A stretch of 37,845 nt of DNA. Origin: a bacterium. Its GTDB lineage: Bacteria > Pseudomonadota > Alphaproteobacteria > Rs-D84. The notes beneath the pieces were generated by a model. The model saw only the letters and a program-made list of their open reading frames with translations. It had not been told where the DNA came from and made no database searches. Every line of letters starts with the position of its first letter. Positions within the stretch are counted from its first letter, which is position 1. This document shows positions 8,457 through 16,410 of this stretch, in pieces. The stretch lies in the NCBI GenBank assembly GCA_014803525.1, contig JAAVBP010000026.1, positions 1 to 37,845 on the forward strand. The letters are read 5' to 3'. The position numbers were made by a program, and so were the translations under genes.

Positions 8457-9968
8457 ATGGAGACAGTGAATTTAAGCAATGGCGGTGGGGCACAGCCTCA
8501 GCCGGGGAGCGCGGGGGTATCGACACAGCTTCCGGGACAGAGCACGACGATAAGCAATGTTGCGGGCGCAACGGGAGGGATCAACGGAGGGAATCTTGTC
8601 GAGACCGACATAGATGAACACTTATTCAGTTTTCAGAGTGAGGACACGGCATTGATGTCGCTAATGCTGAAATGCAAGAAGGTATCAGTGGATGCACCGG
8701 AGGTGGACCATTACATGATTGATGAGCAACGCTCTACACTTACTGTGGCGACAGCAGTGTCTGCCGGAGACGGCGGTGCGTTCGTTCTTCCTCTTGTATC
8801 AAAGGATCAGCAGATTCCACGTGATTTCCATACGCTTCTTGTGAAAGGTGTATGGGGTTATGCAGAAGACGGTACGACCCGAACACCAGGGAAAGACCTG
8901 ATGCTATTCGTTACCGGGCGCGACACGACAAACAATCCGGTGGTGAGAGCCGTAAACGGACCGAAGAGTCAGCCCGGGGATCTCTACTGCACAACGCCGG
9001 CGATTCCGGCAGGAAGCAAGATCAAGTTACTTGCGAATGCGTTGTATGAGACACAGAAAGAGGTTGATCCGGATCTGATAGTTCCCCAACCGACGCGAGT
9101 CTATCTTCAGAAGCGCGGGATGAACCAGATAGTGAGCGACTATTTCGACAGCGTAAAGAAGCGAATCCCCTTTTCACAGGCGATGATAGCCGAGCAGGCA
9201 ATCCTGAACTTCAAGCGAGCAGGCAACAGGACGTTATGGGCCGGAAGGAAAGGGAAGGTAGCAGTTACGGTCCCGAAACTCGGGGATCAGACAATCTACT
9301 TCACCGAAGGGATCCGCTGGCAGTTTAAGCGCGAGCTACAGCATACGGGTAAATGGAGCATAGAGAAATTCATAGCCCTTGCGAAGATGTTTTTCACCGG
9401 AGAGGATGTTCCCAAAAGCGCGATGCTTCTTGCGGGCAAGAACCTTCTCGAAGAGATACAGTGTATAGATTTCTCCAAACATCCGGAAATCCAGATCATG
9501 GCTACGACCAACAGCCTTGGTTGGGCGGTCACCCGGATTCATACGGTATTCGGGGATATAGATATCAAGCGCGAGCCAACCCTTGATACTTTGGGATGGA
9601 GCAATAGCGGAGCGCTGATTGGTGAAGACCGTCTCGTTCATTACACTTTCAGTCCGAAGCATGAGTTCAGTGACCGTGTGGAGGGAGAGGAGGCGACCCG
9701 AAAGGGAATCATCGTATGGGATGGTCTTGCACTCAAAGGGGCGTGCCATATATGGATTGATGGGGAAGGTAGCGAAGCGAACAGTGAGTCGACGGTCTAT
9801 ACGATATGGGACAGTCCGGATGCTCCGACCGAGGATGAACTGACAGAAGGAGCGGTCTATTATCTGATCCAGGATTGCCCCGGGATATCGGAGTATGCTC
9901 AGAACGGCCAGATGTGGCAGTATAAGAATGGAAACTGGAATGAGTTTTCAGGCGTGATTGTTGGATAA
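8457..9968 (+). CDS. Major capsid protein
   Basis: 503 residues, preceded by the scaffold gene and followed by a terminator-like hairpin. A Gly/Gln/Ser-rich N-terminal arm (1-50) leads into VETDIDEHLFSFQSEDTALM, a start often seen in large coat proteins of the N4 gp56-like/HK97-fold type. The middle contains EAIL-type helices and long beta segments (RIHTVFGDIDIKREPTLDTL). Residues from about 445 (WDSPDAPTEDELTEGAVYYL, then DCPGISEY and MWQYKNGNW) look like an extra surface domain beyond the coat core. Role: the icosahedral shell. The call is strong from size and context; the subfamily is less certain. Confidence 0.85.
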   Translation: METVNLSNGGGAQPQPGSAGVSTQLPGQSTTISNVAGATGGINGGNLVETDIDEHLFSFQSEDTALMSLMLKCKKVSVDAPEVDHYMIDEQRSTLTVATAVSAGDGGAFVLPLVSKDQQIPRDFHTLLVKGVWGYAEDGTTRTPGKDLMLFVTGRDTTNNPVVRAVNGPKSQPGDLYCTTPAIPAGSKIKLLANALYETQKEVDPDLIVPQPTRVYLQKRGMNQIVSDYFDSVKKRIPFSQAMIAEQAILNFKRAGNRTLWAGRKGKVAVTVPKLGDQTIYFTEGIRWQFKRELQHTGKWSIEKFIALAKMFFTGEDVPKSAMLLAGKNLLEEIQCIDFSKHPEIQIMATTNSLGWAVTRIHTVFGDIDIKREPTLDTLGWSNSGALIGEDRLVHYTFSPKHEFSDRVEGEEATRKGIIVWDGLALKGACHIWIDGEGSEANSESTVYTIWDSPDAPTEDELTEGAVYYLIQDCPGISEYAQNGQMWQYKNGNWNEFSGVIVG

Positions 9969-9978
9969 TGATAACTGA

Positions 9979-10013
9979 GGCTGCCGGGGAAGGATTGCTC
10001 CGGTAGCCTTTAA
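9979..10013 (+). terminator. Rho-independent terminator-like hairpin after the capsid gene
   Basis: GGCTGCCGG at 9979-9987 pairs with CCGGTAGCC at 10000-10008 (nine pairs including one G-U), with a 12-nt loop, followed by TTTAA. It could partly uncouple the highly expressed capsid gene from the genes downstream. Confidence 0.6.
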
Positions 10014-10026
10014 TATTAAGATAGCA

Positions 10027-10608
10027 ATGGGTTTAAAGACATATACAGTTAGCGGTCTGATGGACTGGGAGGCGGAGATACGTGCAGGGAAGGGGAGGGT
10101 CAAGATTCATTTCACGGGAGGGGCTATGACAGCCTACGGGGTAACGCCGGCAGAATATTCGACCAGGGATCCGTTTGTTCAGACCGTTATAGAGCGTAGC
10201 GAATATTTCAAGGAAGGGAGGATCCGTTTGCATAAAGAATATAAAGAGGAGGGGGTGAAGAATGCGTCTCAAAAGACTAAGAGTCGCGGCAAGCTATCTT
10301 CGCCGCCGACAAATCAGATCCAGGCTCCGGATACAGAAGGGGATAATATACCGGATACAGAAGGGGATAATATACCGGATACAGAAGGGGATAATATACC
10401 GGATACAGAAAGGGAGATCTCTGTTGAAAATGAGGAACCAGAGGATGGAGGAGGTGAAAGTGAGGTGAGGGTGAAGGTGAGTTGCCTGACAGAGGCTCAG
10501 AATTATTTGAAAGATCATTTTGGGATAGCTACAAGCCGTTCCCGAAGCCGCGAGCGTGCTCATGAGCTTGCTTTGCAGAACGGGGTTATATTTGAGGGGC
10601 TGGGATAG
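10027..10608 (+). CDS. Head-associated protein with DNA-binding-like C-terminus
   Basis: 193 residues in two parts. The N-terminus (1-65; TYTVSGLMDWEAEIRAGKGR) reads as a small beta domain. The C-terminus (about 150-193; LTEAQNYLKDHFGIATSRSR, ending GVIFEGLG) matches a short helical module that I recognise next to capsid genes in Bacteroidales phages. Between them is an acidic low-complexity linker with three exact PDTEGDNI repeats, encoded by a 24-bp tandem repeat. The gene starts 18 nt after the capsid terminator and precedes the adaptor gene. It is probably a minor head or neck protein; the exact role is unknown. The linker length is expected to vary between strains because the DNA repeat is perfect. 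Confidence 0.65.
   Translation: MGLKTYTVSGLMDWEAEIRAGKGRVKIHFTGGAMTAYGVTPAEYSTRDPFVQTVIERSEYFKEGRIRLHKEYKEEGVKNASQKTKSRGKLSSPPTNQIQAPDTEGDNIPDTEGDNIPDTEGDNIPDTEREISVENEEPEDGGGESEVRVKVSCLTEAQNYLKDHFGIATSRSRSRERAHELALQNGVIFEGLG
10327..10410 (+). repeat. 24-bp tandem repeat, 3.5 copies
   Basis: Three identical 24-bp units (10327-10350, 10351-10374, 10375-10398), each beginning CCGGATACAGAAGGGG, plus a 12-nt partial unit. The period is a multiple of three and the repeat is in frame, giving PDTEGDNI three times. Confidence 0.95.
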
Positions 10609-10681
10609 GGTTGGTCAGTTGGAAAAGAAGTGAGAGGGAATTCAGTGGGCAGGTAGGTGTAACGGATATAACGGGTGACAG

Positions 10682-11326
10682 ATGATTTACGGTGCGGAGG
10701 AAATGATACGGGATGTGCGTGTTGCGATCGACATGAATTGTGTTGAGAAGAGTCTTCTGGGTTCGGGGGATGAGGACACGTTGCGTCTGGATGAGATTAT
10801 TGGATCGAAGCTTTCTGAAGGTGCGCGTCTTGTGCTTGTGGAGGCGCCGTCGCGTCTTCTTGAGAGCGGGCATGATTTTGTGAACGAGGATCTGTCTAAT
10901 TTTTTTATGGGTGAGGATGGGAAGGGTTTTGTGATTCTGCCTGATGATTTCTTGCGTCTTGTGTCTTTCCGGATGAGTGATTGGAGCCGGACGGTGTATG
11001 ATGCGATAAGTGAAATTGATCCGAGGTATGCGTTGCAGTCGTCGCGTTGGAAGGGAATCTGCGGGAATCCGGAGAAGCCGGTTGCGGCTGTGGTGAGACG
11101 TAGCGAGGGTCTTGTGCTGGAGTTTTATTCGTGCAGGGATCGGGATGCTACGGTGGCTCAGGCGAGTTATGTGCCGGTTCCGCGTGTTGACGGAGCCGGG
11201 ATGATTGATATTTCAGAGGGTTGTTACCGTGCGGCGGTGTATAAGGCTGCGGCTCTGACGTTGGCGAGTTATGGGGATCAGGGTTTTCAGACTATGAACG
11301 AGATGGGGAACAGTTTGCTGAGGTAG
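10682..11326 (+). CDS. Head-tail adaptor/connector protein
   Basis: 214 residues. The protein has the build of a gp4/gp11-type adaptor that binds under the portal ring in short-tailed phages: an N-terminal helical part, a central DFLRLVSFRMSDWSRTVYDA block and a C-terminal helix (ISEGCYRAAVYKAAALTLAS). Mixed alpha/beta content and position after capsid and head genes support this. It probably closes the portal after packaging and docks the tail nozzle. The start ATG at 10682 follows a 70-nt gap. I found no catalytic motif. The call depends on gene order and general resemblance. Confidence 0.6.
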   Translation: MIYGAEEMIRDVRVAIDMNCVEKSLLGSGDEDTLRLDEIIGSKLSEGARLVLVEAPSRLLESGHDFVNEDLSNFFMGEDGKGFVILPDDFLRLVSFRMSDWSRTVYDAISEIDPRYALQSSRWKGICGNPEKPVAAVVRRSEGLVLEFYSCRDRDATVAQASYVPVPRVDGAGMIDISEGCYRAAVYKAAALTLASYGDQGFQTMNEMGNSLLR

Positions 11327-11366
11327 GCGGGACGGGTAATAATCATAAATATTAATAAGAGATGGA

Positions 11367-11771
11367 ATGAGTTCAGGAAACAAGGAGATACAGGGGAGTG
11401 TGAGTGTGAGCCGGCATGTAAACGTTGGTTCGAGTGCCCATGTCAACGGGGATGTGAGTGTGGGCCACAATCTGTTTGTGGAGGGGTCGATAGAGTCGAA
11501 GGGTGTCATGATGACGTGCAAGGGGATGTTCCGGAGTGTGGAGAGCCTGAAAGAGGCTTATCCTGATCCAGAGACGGGTTGGTGGGGTTTGGTAGGGACT
11601 GGTCTTCCGGCTCAGGTTTATGTGGCGGAGTCGGGACATTGGGTGGGGACCGGCGGGACGAGTGGTGTTATAATGGTTTACCGTGATATTCTGGATTCAC
11701 CTGATGATGATGTGAGGGTGATGGGGCGTGATGAGGCGGTGGCGATGGTGGATAAATATTTCAATTATTAA
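11367..11771 (+). CDS. Short tail-fibre/appendage protein
   Basis: 134 residues. Residues 8-50 are alternating beta repeats (GSVSVSRHVNVGSSAHVNGD, then VSVGHNLFVEGSIESKGV) resembling bactofilin-like or fibre shafts. The C-terminus has a small domain (YPDPETGWWGLVGTGLPAQVYV, read in two parts, then GHWVGTGGT), a pattern common at the tips of Bacteroidales phage appendages. It leads a group of short genes before the main receptor-binding protein. A trimeric fibre or adaptor for the tail is likely; the receptor is unknown. Confidence 0.55.
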   Translation: MSSGNKEIQGSVSVSRHVNVGSSAHVNGDVSVGHNLFVEGSIESKGVMMTCKGMFRSVESLKEAYPDPETGWWGLVGTGLPAQVYVAESGHWVGTGGTSGVIMVYRDILDSPDDDVRVMGRDEAVAMVDKYFNY

Positions 11772-11790
11772 TAATCAAAGTTTATAAGGA

Positions 11791-12273
11791 ATGTTGGTAT
11801 TAGTTGATTCAGAGGCTCTGGAAGCGGCCTTGAAGAGGATGAGTGAGAAGGTGGACAGTGCGGTTAAGAGTGTTCATCCTCAGCTTACGATGGCGCAGCT
11901 TGACACGCTGAAGACTGACGGTAGTTTGGAGGCGATGCGAGATTTCTTCAAGAATACGGTGAATACGCGTTTCAGGGTGTTTTCCGCTCCGGGGAAAATG
12001 GTCGGAATTTGCGAGGTTATCGGAGACAGTATGCAGCATGTGGTTACGGAGGTCATGACCACGCACTGCCTATTAAGGGATGATGGGAGTATAGATGAAG
12101 GGCATACGGATGAGGATATACGGATCATCTTCAGGAGCTACAATATCAATAGCCCTCATCTGACGAATGAGACGGGGACATGGACGAAATGGAGGGAGCT
12201 GAGCACGAGCGATAAGCGATTGATGGCAGCGGATGAGGCTACGGCGAAAGTGGATGAGGCTTTTACGAAATAG
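11791..12273 (+). CDS. Hypothetical structural protein of the fibre cluster
   Basis: 160 residues, not assigned to a family. The N-terminus (LVLVDSEALEAALKRMSEKV) could form a helix or trimeric coiled coil. The C-terminal half has FRSYNINSPHLTNETGTWTKW followed by the ending SDKRLMAADEATAKVDEAFT; the last segment resembles the end of the preceding protein (GRDEAVAMVDKYF). Such a shared A-x-A-x-x-x-VD ending suggests that both attach to the same partner. It lies 19 nt after the upstream gene in the same operon. A tail appendage role is inferred from context. Confidence 0.5.
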   Translation: MLVLVDSEALEAALKRMSEKVDSAVKSVHPQLTMAQLDTLKTDGSLEAMRDFFKNTVNTRFRVFSAPGKMVGICEVIGDSMQHVVTEVMTTHCLLRDDGSIDEGHTDEDIRIIFRSYNINSPHLTNETGTWTKWRELSTSDKRLMAADEATAKVDEAFTK

Positions 12274-12282
12274 GAGTGATTT

Positions 12283-12555
12283 ATGGATACGCAGGAGTTG
12301 ATTTTTGAGAAGACGGGGGCGGGCTTTACGGCTAAGTTCGATTGTCCGGGGGCATGTATGGTTCAGCTTATGAGGAGAAATAATGCTCCGAGGGTGCTTG
12401 TTTATGCGAATCTGCCGGGGATGGAGCCTGTGGTTGTGGATGAGCATCGCAGCGGTTTCTCGGGAGGGATTATTTTCGGGGTTGATCTTCCGGGAACTGA
12501 GATTACGGTGGCGAGCAGTTCGGAGGTTGAGAGCGGAATGGTTATGTTTTATTAG
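12283..12555 (+). CDS. Small beta-rich hypothetical protein
   Basis: 90 residues, unrecognised. It is beta-rich (AGFTAKFDCPGACMVQLMRR, FGVDLPGTEITVASSSEVES) with a Gly-rich centre and no membrane segment. The start is 9 nt after the preceding stop, so it is probably co-translated. The TAG stop is followed at once by a dispersed repeat pair. It could be a fibre tip or a chaperone for the fibre proteins; this is a guess from context. Confidence 0.5.
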   Translation: MDTQELIFEKTGAGFTAKFDCPGACMVQLMRRNNAPRVLVYANLPGMEPVVVDEHRSGFSGGIIFGVDLPGTEITVASSSEVESGMVMFY

Positions 12556-12650
12556 GAAAAGCAGAGCTTTGGGCGGCCGGAGTCCGGCTGACTTTTCTGG
12601 CTTCGCGAGGATTAGACAAAGCATAGCTTCGGGCGGAAACGGCTTCGCGA
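12556..12650 (+). repeat. Dispersed repeat (family 1), long plus short copy
   Basis: The long form at 12557-12610 has GCAGAGCTTTGGGCGGCCGG, a small hairpin GCCGGAGTCCGGC, then TTTTCTGGCTTCGCGAGG. The short form at 12618-12650 is AAAGCATAGCTTCGGGCGGA followed by AACGGCTTCGCGA. The pair begins directly after the stop codon of the previous gene. In the frame used by the coding copies, the long form would read SRALGG-PADFSGFAR and the short form SIASGGNGFA. Confidence 0.8.
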
Positions 12651-12707
12651 TTTCATTTTACTTTTTTTACTTTTACTTTTTATTGAGGAGGGCATTGTAG
12701 CATTGTT

Positions 12708-12896
12708 ATGGAGCATTTGTTGAAGACGACGCATGGGGCGCGGACGAGGATGGGGTGTGCGAAGGTTCATGAGGGATCGCAGGGGGGCGGCTCCGGTGGT
12801 GGGGAGGGGTGTGAGTGTGTGGATGCGACGGAGCAGGAGGTGAAGAGAGCCGTGGAGTCGGCGCTCGTGAGCTTCGAGGTGAGGGCGGATGAGTGA
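12708..12896 (+). CDS. Small hypothetical protein
   Basis: 62 residues: a basic start (MEHLLKTTHGARTRMGCAK), a Gly/Ser linker (GSQGGGSGGGEGCEC) and an acidic amphipathic helix (EQEVKRAVESALVSFEVRAD). The reading frame fits between two colinear genes without overlap, and the glycine linker is typical of encoded protein rather than a shadow. The function is unknown. The 150 nt upstream hold the repeat pair and an A/T-rich pyrimidine tract. Confidence 0.4.
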   Translation: MEHLLKTTHGARTRMGCAKVHEGSQGGGSGGGEGCECVDATEQEVKRAVESALVSFEVRADE

Positions 12897-12945
12897 CAAT
12901 TCAAACAGATTCTAAATTTAATTCATCAATTTTTAATTTTTATTT

Positions 12946-13401
12946 ATGGAGAAGAATTTGAAGTTGAGCCATGTGAGAGTTATTGTGCTTGCTTTGGCTG
13001 CGTGGGTGAGCGGTGTGGTGAAGGATGCTTTTGAGAAGGTAGAGAAGTATGTGCTTCCGGCTGCGAGCAATGAGACATTGGGTGGAATCAAGGCGGGGGA
13101 TGGGTTGCTTGTGGCTGCTGACGGCACGGCATCTGTGGATTTCTCTACTGCGAATGCTTATGCTGATGAGGCGGCTGCGGCAGCAGCGAAGTCTGCGACG
13201 GAGAAGGTTGATGCGATTCTTGAGGATGCGCCTGAGGCTTTCGATACTTTTAAGGAGGTGGCTGAGTATATTGAGAGCCATAAGAGTGTGAAGATTGCTC
13301 TTGAGGAGGCGATAGGGGCGAAGCTTGACAGGGATGAGCTTGTTTATGCGACTGATGAGGAGGTGACGGCGGCCGTTGAGGATGCTTTGACTTCTGATTA
13401 A
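12946..13401 (+). CDS. Head-fibre/tail-fibre-like protein
   Basis: 151 residues. The segment YVLPAASNETLGGIKAGDGL, then VAADGTASVD, is the typical ATxxxLGGIK-G-GL repeat of phage head-fibre and tail-fibre proteins. It is followed by an Ala-rich helical part (AYADEAAAAAAKSATEKVDA) and AFDTFKEVAEYIESH, a trimerisation and attachment segment seen in many fibre proteins (compare FDTLKEVADWI). The C-terminus (ATDEEVTAAVEDALTSD) is acidic. It is probably a trimeric decoration or short fibre upstream of the main receptor-binding protein. The stop is followed 2 nt later by a family-2 repeat. Confidence 0.65.
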   Translation: MEKNLKLSHVRVIVLALAAWVSGVVKDAFEKVEKYVLPAASNETLGGIKAGDGLLVAADGTASVDFSTANAYADEAAAAAAKSATEKVDAILEDAPEAFDTFKEVAEYIESHKSVKIALEEAIGAKLDRDELVYATDEEVTAAVEDALTSD

Positions 13402-13403
13402 GA

Positions 13404-13483
13404 TTCGGGCACCCGACGCCGGGACAGACAGGGACGGCTCTTGGATTGAGGATCGGAGGCACCCGACGCCGGGACAGACAGGG
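13404..13483 (+). repeat. Dispersed repeat (family 2), two copies
   Basis: Two copies with an identical 26-nt core (GGCACCCGACGCCGGGACAG, then ACAGGG) at 13408-13433 and 13458-13483, period 50 bp. They start right after the stop of the fibre gene. Downstream, to 13573, the gap also holds two copies of TTAAGGGGGTAA. Confidence 0.85.
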
Positions 13484-13573
13484 CAATTGAGGGGATTGGG
13501 GAGTTAAGGGGGTAAAGTAGAGATTAAGGGGGTAAGGGATTATTGATTAAAGAAATTCAATTGGAATGTAGAG

Positions 13574-15385
13574 ATGGCAGTTGAGAATAAGAGTCTGCAT
13601 TTGGGACATGTCGGTTTGCTGAGCCGGGGGATTCTGGCGAGGGCAGGGGCGATGGAGTGTCTGAGCTGGTCTGAGCTTAAGTGGAGGCGTGATCTTGGTA
13701 AGCTTGTGGCGGGACGTTTTTACCGTGTGACGGATTATCGTTGCACGACTGTTGCGGAGGATACGCGTAGCGTCGGTATTGATTTCGATATAATCTTACT
13801 TGCTGTTTCGGCTGACGCTCTTTCGGAGGAGGGGATGGCGGCCGGCAGGGAGGGTAAGGATTATTCTGATACGAGACTGGCCGGGGATGATTTCGCGGCC
13901 TGGAGGGTGTGGTATTGTGTAGATAATGATACGGATCGTTTCGCATGGGCTGATGCCGAGAACGGGCGCGGTGTGATCTATAGGATGATCGACGACAGGA
14001 GGAATGAGGCTCCTTATGATTTTAAGAATATAGAGTTTCGTCGGTATAAGGTGGTTGCTGACGGTGATTTCTTCAAGGGGACGTCGGCTGACGGGGGATA
14101 TTTCGGAATAAAGGGTTTCGCGGGTACGGGATTGAAGTTTTCTACCGGTGGTGAGAGCTCATGGTTCACTACGTTTGACGGGGGATATACTCATGATATC
14201 AGTACAGATAATGTGATAGAGGTTTTCATGTCATCCGGGAAGCAGACTTTGAATAATATAGTTTTTTTAGGATCAAATATGGGTTGCCGCGTGGGGAGAA
14301 ACTGCAGGGATTGCAGTTTTGGAAATTATCTGAACAATTTAATCATCGGTGCGGAGAATTGGCGGAATATAATAACAGGGGATATGTATCCGGGTGTGGA
14401 TGGTAATGTAATAGGGACCTATTGTCATGAGAATACTGTGATCGGTTATTATTTCCGTACAAATGTGATAGGAGACAGGTTCCATAAGAACAAGATTGGT
14501 AGCTATTTCCAGAATAATAGTGTGGATTCATCTTTTTATGGTAATGAGGTATCGATGTATTGTTCATCCAATGTATTCGGTAAGACCTTTCAGGATAATG
14601 TTATAGGGACGTCTTTCTATTCAAACATAATAGGGAATGATGTGGCAGAATGCGATTTCGGTGATAAGTTTTCGGAGAACCGGATAGGGAGCGGGTGCGT
14701 GGCCATCAGCGCGGGTGCCGAGTGCAGTAGAAATGATATAGAGACAGGGGTGAGTTGGATTCAGATACATGATAAATGTGAGAGGAACCGGATAGGGAAC
14801 GATTGTACCTATGTTGAATTGGGGGATGGTTGCACATATAATGAGATAGGGATAGGGTGCGACAGTATTGTATTAAAGGGAGATTCTCAGTTAAACGTTG
14901 TCGGCGGGGGGTGTGGTGATATATTCATAGACGGGAATAAAAACAAGATCGGTTCGGGATGCACGACGGTGTATCTTGAAAAAGGGTGTATGGCGAACAG
15001 TATCGGCTCCTATTGCGAATCGGTGTCTATGTATGAAAGTAAATGCAATGTTGTGGGGGAACTGAGCAGGCAGATCTATCTGGGAGGACTTGCGATGGGG
15101 TGTGAGATCGGGGCGGCGTGCGATACGATATGGTTCGGGGAAAACAATCGCGATTCGGTTAGATATGTATATGTGAGTGTGGCTGCTGGAGTTCAGGGGC
15201 TTTATCTTAAGAGGGAGAGTGGCGTGAGCGATACGCTGTATGTGGCGTATGTAACGGTGCATAAGAGAGTGACCGGTGATGTTGTGATAGAAAAGGATCA
15301 TCTCGGGGCCCGTTGCGAGATAGATGTGAAGAATGATGCGGACGGGCGTGTGCAGATATGGAGAGGGGATGTAAGAGTGTCATAG
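13574..15385 (+). CDS. Receptor-binding tail spike/fibre with beta-helix
   Basis: 603 residues. The N-terminal ~200 residues form a mixed domain (KLVAGRFYRVTDYRCTT, AWADAENGRGVIYRMIDDRR) typical of the anchoring part of Bacteroidales phage spikes. From about 220 to 530 there are repeated short turns such as NVIGTYCHENTVIGYYF, NKIGSYFQNN, NVIGTSFYSNIIG and NRIGSGC, an N-x-I-G-x-x-(F/C) pattern of a left-handed or pentapeptide-like beta-helix. The last ~70 residues form a capping domain. The protein probably binds a surface glycan or outer-membrane receptor and decides host range. It is the largest gene of the appendage cluster and lies just upstream of three small paralogues. No glycosidase motif is evident. 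Confidence 0.75.
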   Translation: MAVENKSLHLGHVGLLSRGILARAGAMECLSWSELKWRRDLGKLVAGRFYRVTDYRCTTVAEDTRSVGIDFDIILLAVSADALSEEGMAAGREGKDYSDTRLAGDDFAAWRVWYCVDNDTDRFAWADAENGRGVIYRMIDDRRNEAPYDFKNIEFRRYKVVADGDFFKGTSADGGYFGIKGFAGTGLKFSTGGESSWFTTFDGGYTHDISTDNVIEVFMSSGKQTLNNIVFLGSNMGCRVGRNCRDCSFGNYLNNLIIGAENWRNIITGDMYPGVDGNVIGTYCHENTVIGYYFRTNVIGDRFHKNKIGSYFQNNSVDSSFYGNEVSMYCSSNVFGKTFQDNVIGTSFYSNIIGNDVAECDFGDKFSENRIGSGCVAISAGAECSRNDIETGVSWIQIHDKCERNRIGNDCTYVELGDGCTYNEIGIGCDSIVLKGDSQLNVVGGGCGDIFIDGNKNKIGSGCTTVYLEKGCMANSIGSYCESVSMYESKCNVVGELSRQIYLGGLAMGCEIGAACDTIWFGENNRDSVRYVYVSVAAGVQGLYLKRESGVSDTLYVAYVTVHKRVTGDVVIEKDHLGARCEIDVKNDADGRVQIWRGDVRVS

Positions 15386-15400
15386 GAGGATAAGAATTAC

Positions 15401-15856
15401 ATGGATATTGAAAAGTTTGAGATAAGGAAGGGAATGGTTTATGAGGAGGTTGCGCAGACCTCATCCTATACCGGTAGCAAGATGACAGGGGATGAGAACG
15501 CCTATGAGAGGATCTTCACCACGGAAGATGACAGGAGTCAGCTTGAGAGGTTCTGGAGGGAGAGCTGCACGGCGGTTTGCGAGACAATGCGGCGATATCT
15601 TATATCAGATTATGCGACTGAGGAGGGACATGTGTTTGAATTTGAGTTTTCGCGCAGTTTTGATCAGGCCTTGATTCCGAGCATGCGGCAGGATCTATTT
15701 TCATTTTTTGTGATGAATGTATCGGCTAAATGGTTCGGATTTTGCAATAAGGGGGAGTCGGGAGAATATACTCAATCGGCGGCGGGATTGCTTGAAGGAT
15801 TCCACAGGAAAGCGTGTTTCAAAAGAAAGCCGACGCGCCCGGTATATAATAAATAG
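15401..15856 (+). CDS. Small structural protein, paralogue 1 of 3
   Basis: 151 residues, preceded by an AGGAGG Shine-Dalgarno. The C-terminal half matches the next two genes: a strand of F-E-F-E-F-S-R type, a helix (DLFSFFVMNVSAKWFGFCNK), a spacer of about 20 residues and a basic end RKPTRPVYN. The N-terminal half is less similar. The arrangement suggests a small neck or tail-completion family, or tail-tube-like subunits encoded in three versions. The function is not known. Confidence 0.6.
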   Translation: MDIEKFEIRKGMVYEEVAQTSSYTGSKMTGDENAYERIFTTEDDRSQLERFWRESCTAVCETMRRYLISDYATEEGHVFEFEFSRSFDQALIPSMRQDLFSFFVMNVSAKWFGFCNKGESGEYTQSAAGLLEGFHRKACFKRKPTRPVYNK

Positions 15857-15889
15857 AGCATGAAATAAACAAATTAAAAATATAATCGA

Positions 15890-16408
15890 ATGGCGGAGAG
15901 TAAGAAATCGTTGAAAGTGATCCTGGAGGTGAAGGAGCTTATTCATGATATCATGAATAAGGCTTATCTGACCGGACAGGCAAGGGAGGCCGAGGGTACG
16001 AAGAATTATGAGGCGGCGAGCAACATGCAGGCGTCGGAGGATGATGAGAACAGTTATCAGATCAGGCGAAGCCTTGCGAATGCCTATTCCTCGCTGAAGA
16101 GTCTACTGGGGGAATATCTTAAAGAGGATAAGAATGAGACCAAGAATTTGATTCAGGAGAAGATTGATGAGGATGGACAGCTGGAGCTTGAGTTCAGTCT
16201 TCCGAGCAATTATAACAATGCCTCGGCTGATTCCTTGGGAAATGGGATCCATGCGTATTTGGTAGATATGGCGGTATCGGAATGGTTCATGATAACTAAC
16301 AAGGCTGATGCGCAGGATTACATGAACCATGCGGCACAGAGTCTGGAGATAGTTAAACGAGCGTTGTATAAGCGGAGCCGACCGGTGAGGCCTTCATATA
16401 AAAACTAA
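15890..16408 (+). CDS. Small structural protein, paralogue 2 of 3
   Basis: 172 residues. It shares with its neighbours the segments ELEFSLPSNY, the helix IHAYLVDMAVSEWFMITNKA, AAQSLEIVKRALYKRSRPVR and the basic C-terminus. The N-terminus (KSLKVILEVKELIHDIMNKA) is helical and distinct. It is separated from paralogue 1 by an A/T-rich 33 nt and from paralogue 3 by only 2 nt, so translation is probably coupled. Function unknown. Confidence 0.6.
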   Translation: MAESKKSLKVILEVKELIHDIMNKAYLTGQAREAEGTKNYEAASNMQASEDDENSYQIRRSLANAYSSLKSLLGEYLKEDKNETKNLIQEKIDEDGQLELEFSLPSNYNNASADSLGNGIHAYLVDMAVSEWFMITNKADAQDYMNHAAQSLEIVKRALYKRSRPVRPSYKN

Positions 16409-16410
16409 TA

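Noticed and set aside
10327-10410. Short regular repeats that could suggest a CRISPR array
   Set aside because: The units are directly adjacent with no spacers, in frame, and encode PDTEGDNI inside a protein.
12383-12700. Open frame on the plus strand over the repeat pair (reads SRALGGRSPADFSGFAR and SIASGGNGFAI)
   Set aside because: It begins inside another gene in a different frame and crosses two repeats; the peptide similarity is explained by the repeats, not by a separate gene.
13677-15301. Long minus-strand frames opposite the spike gene
   Set aside because: The Asn/His/Tyr-rich peptides are the reverse reading of the beta-helix repeats; no start context or neighbours on that strand.
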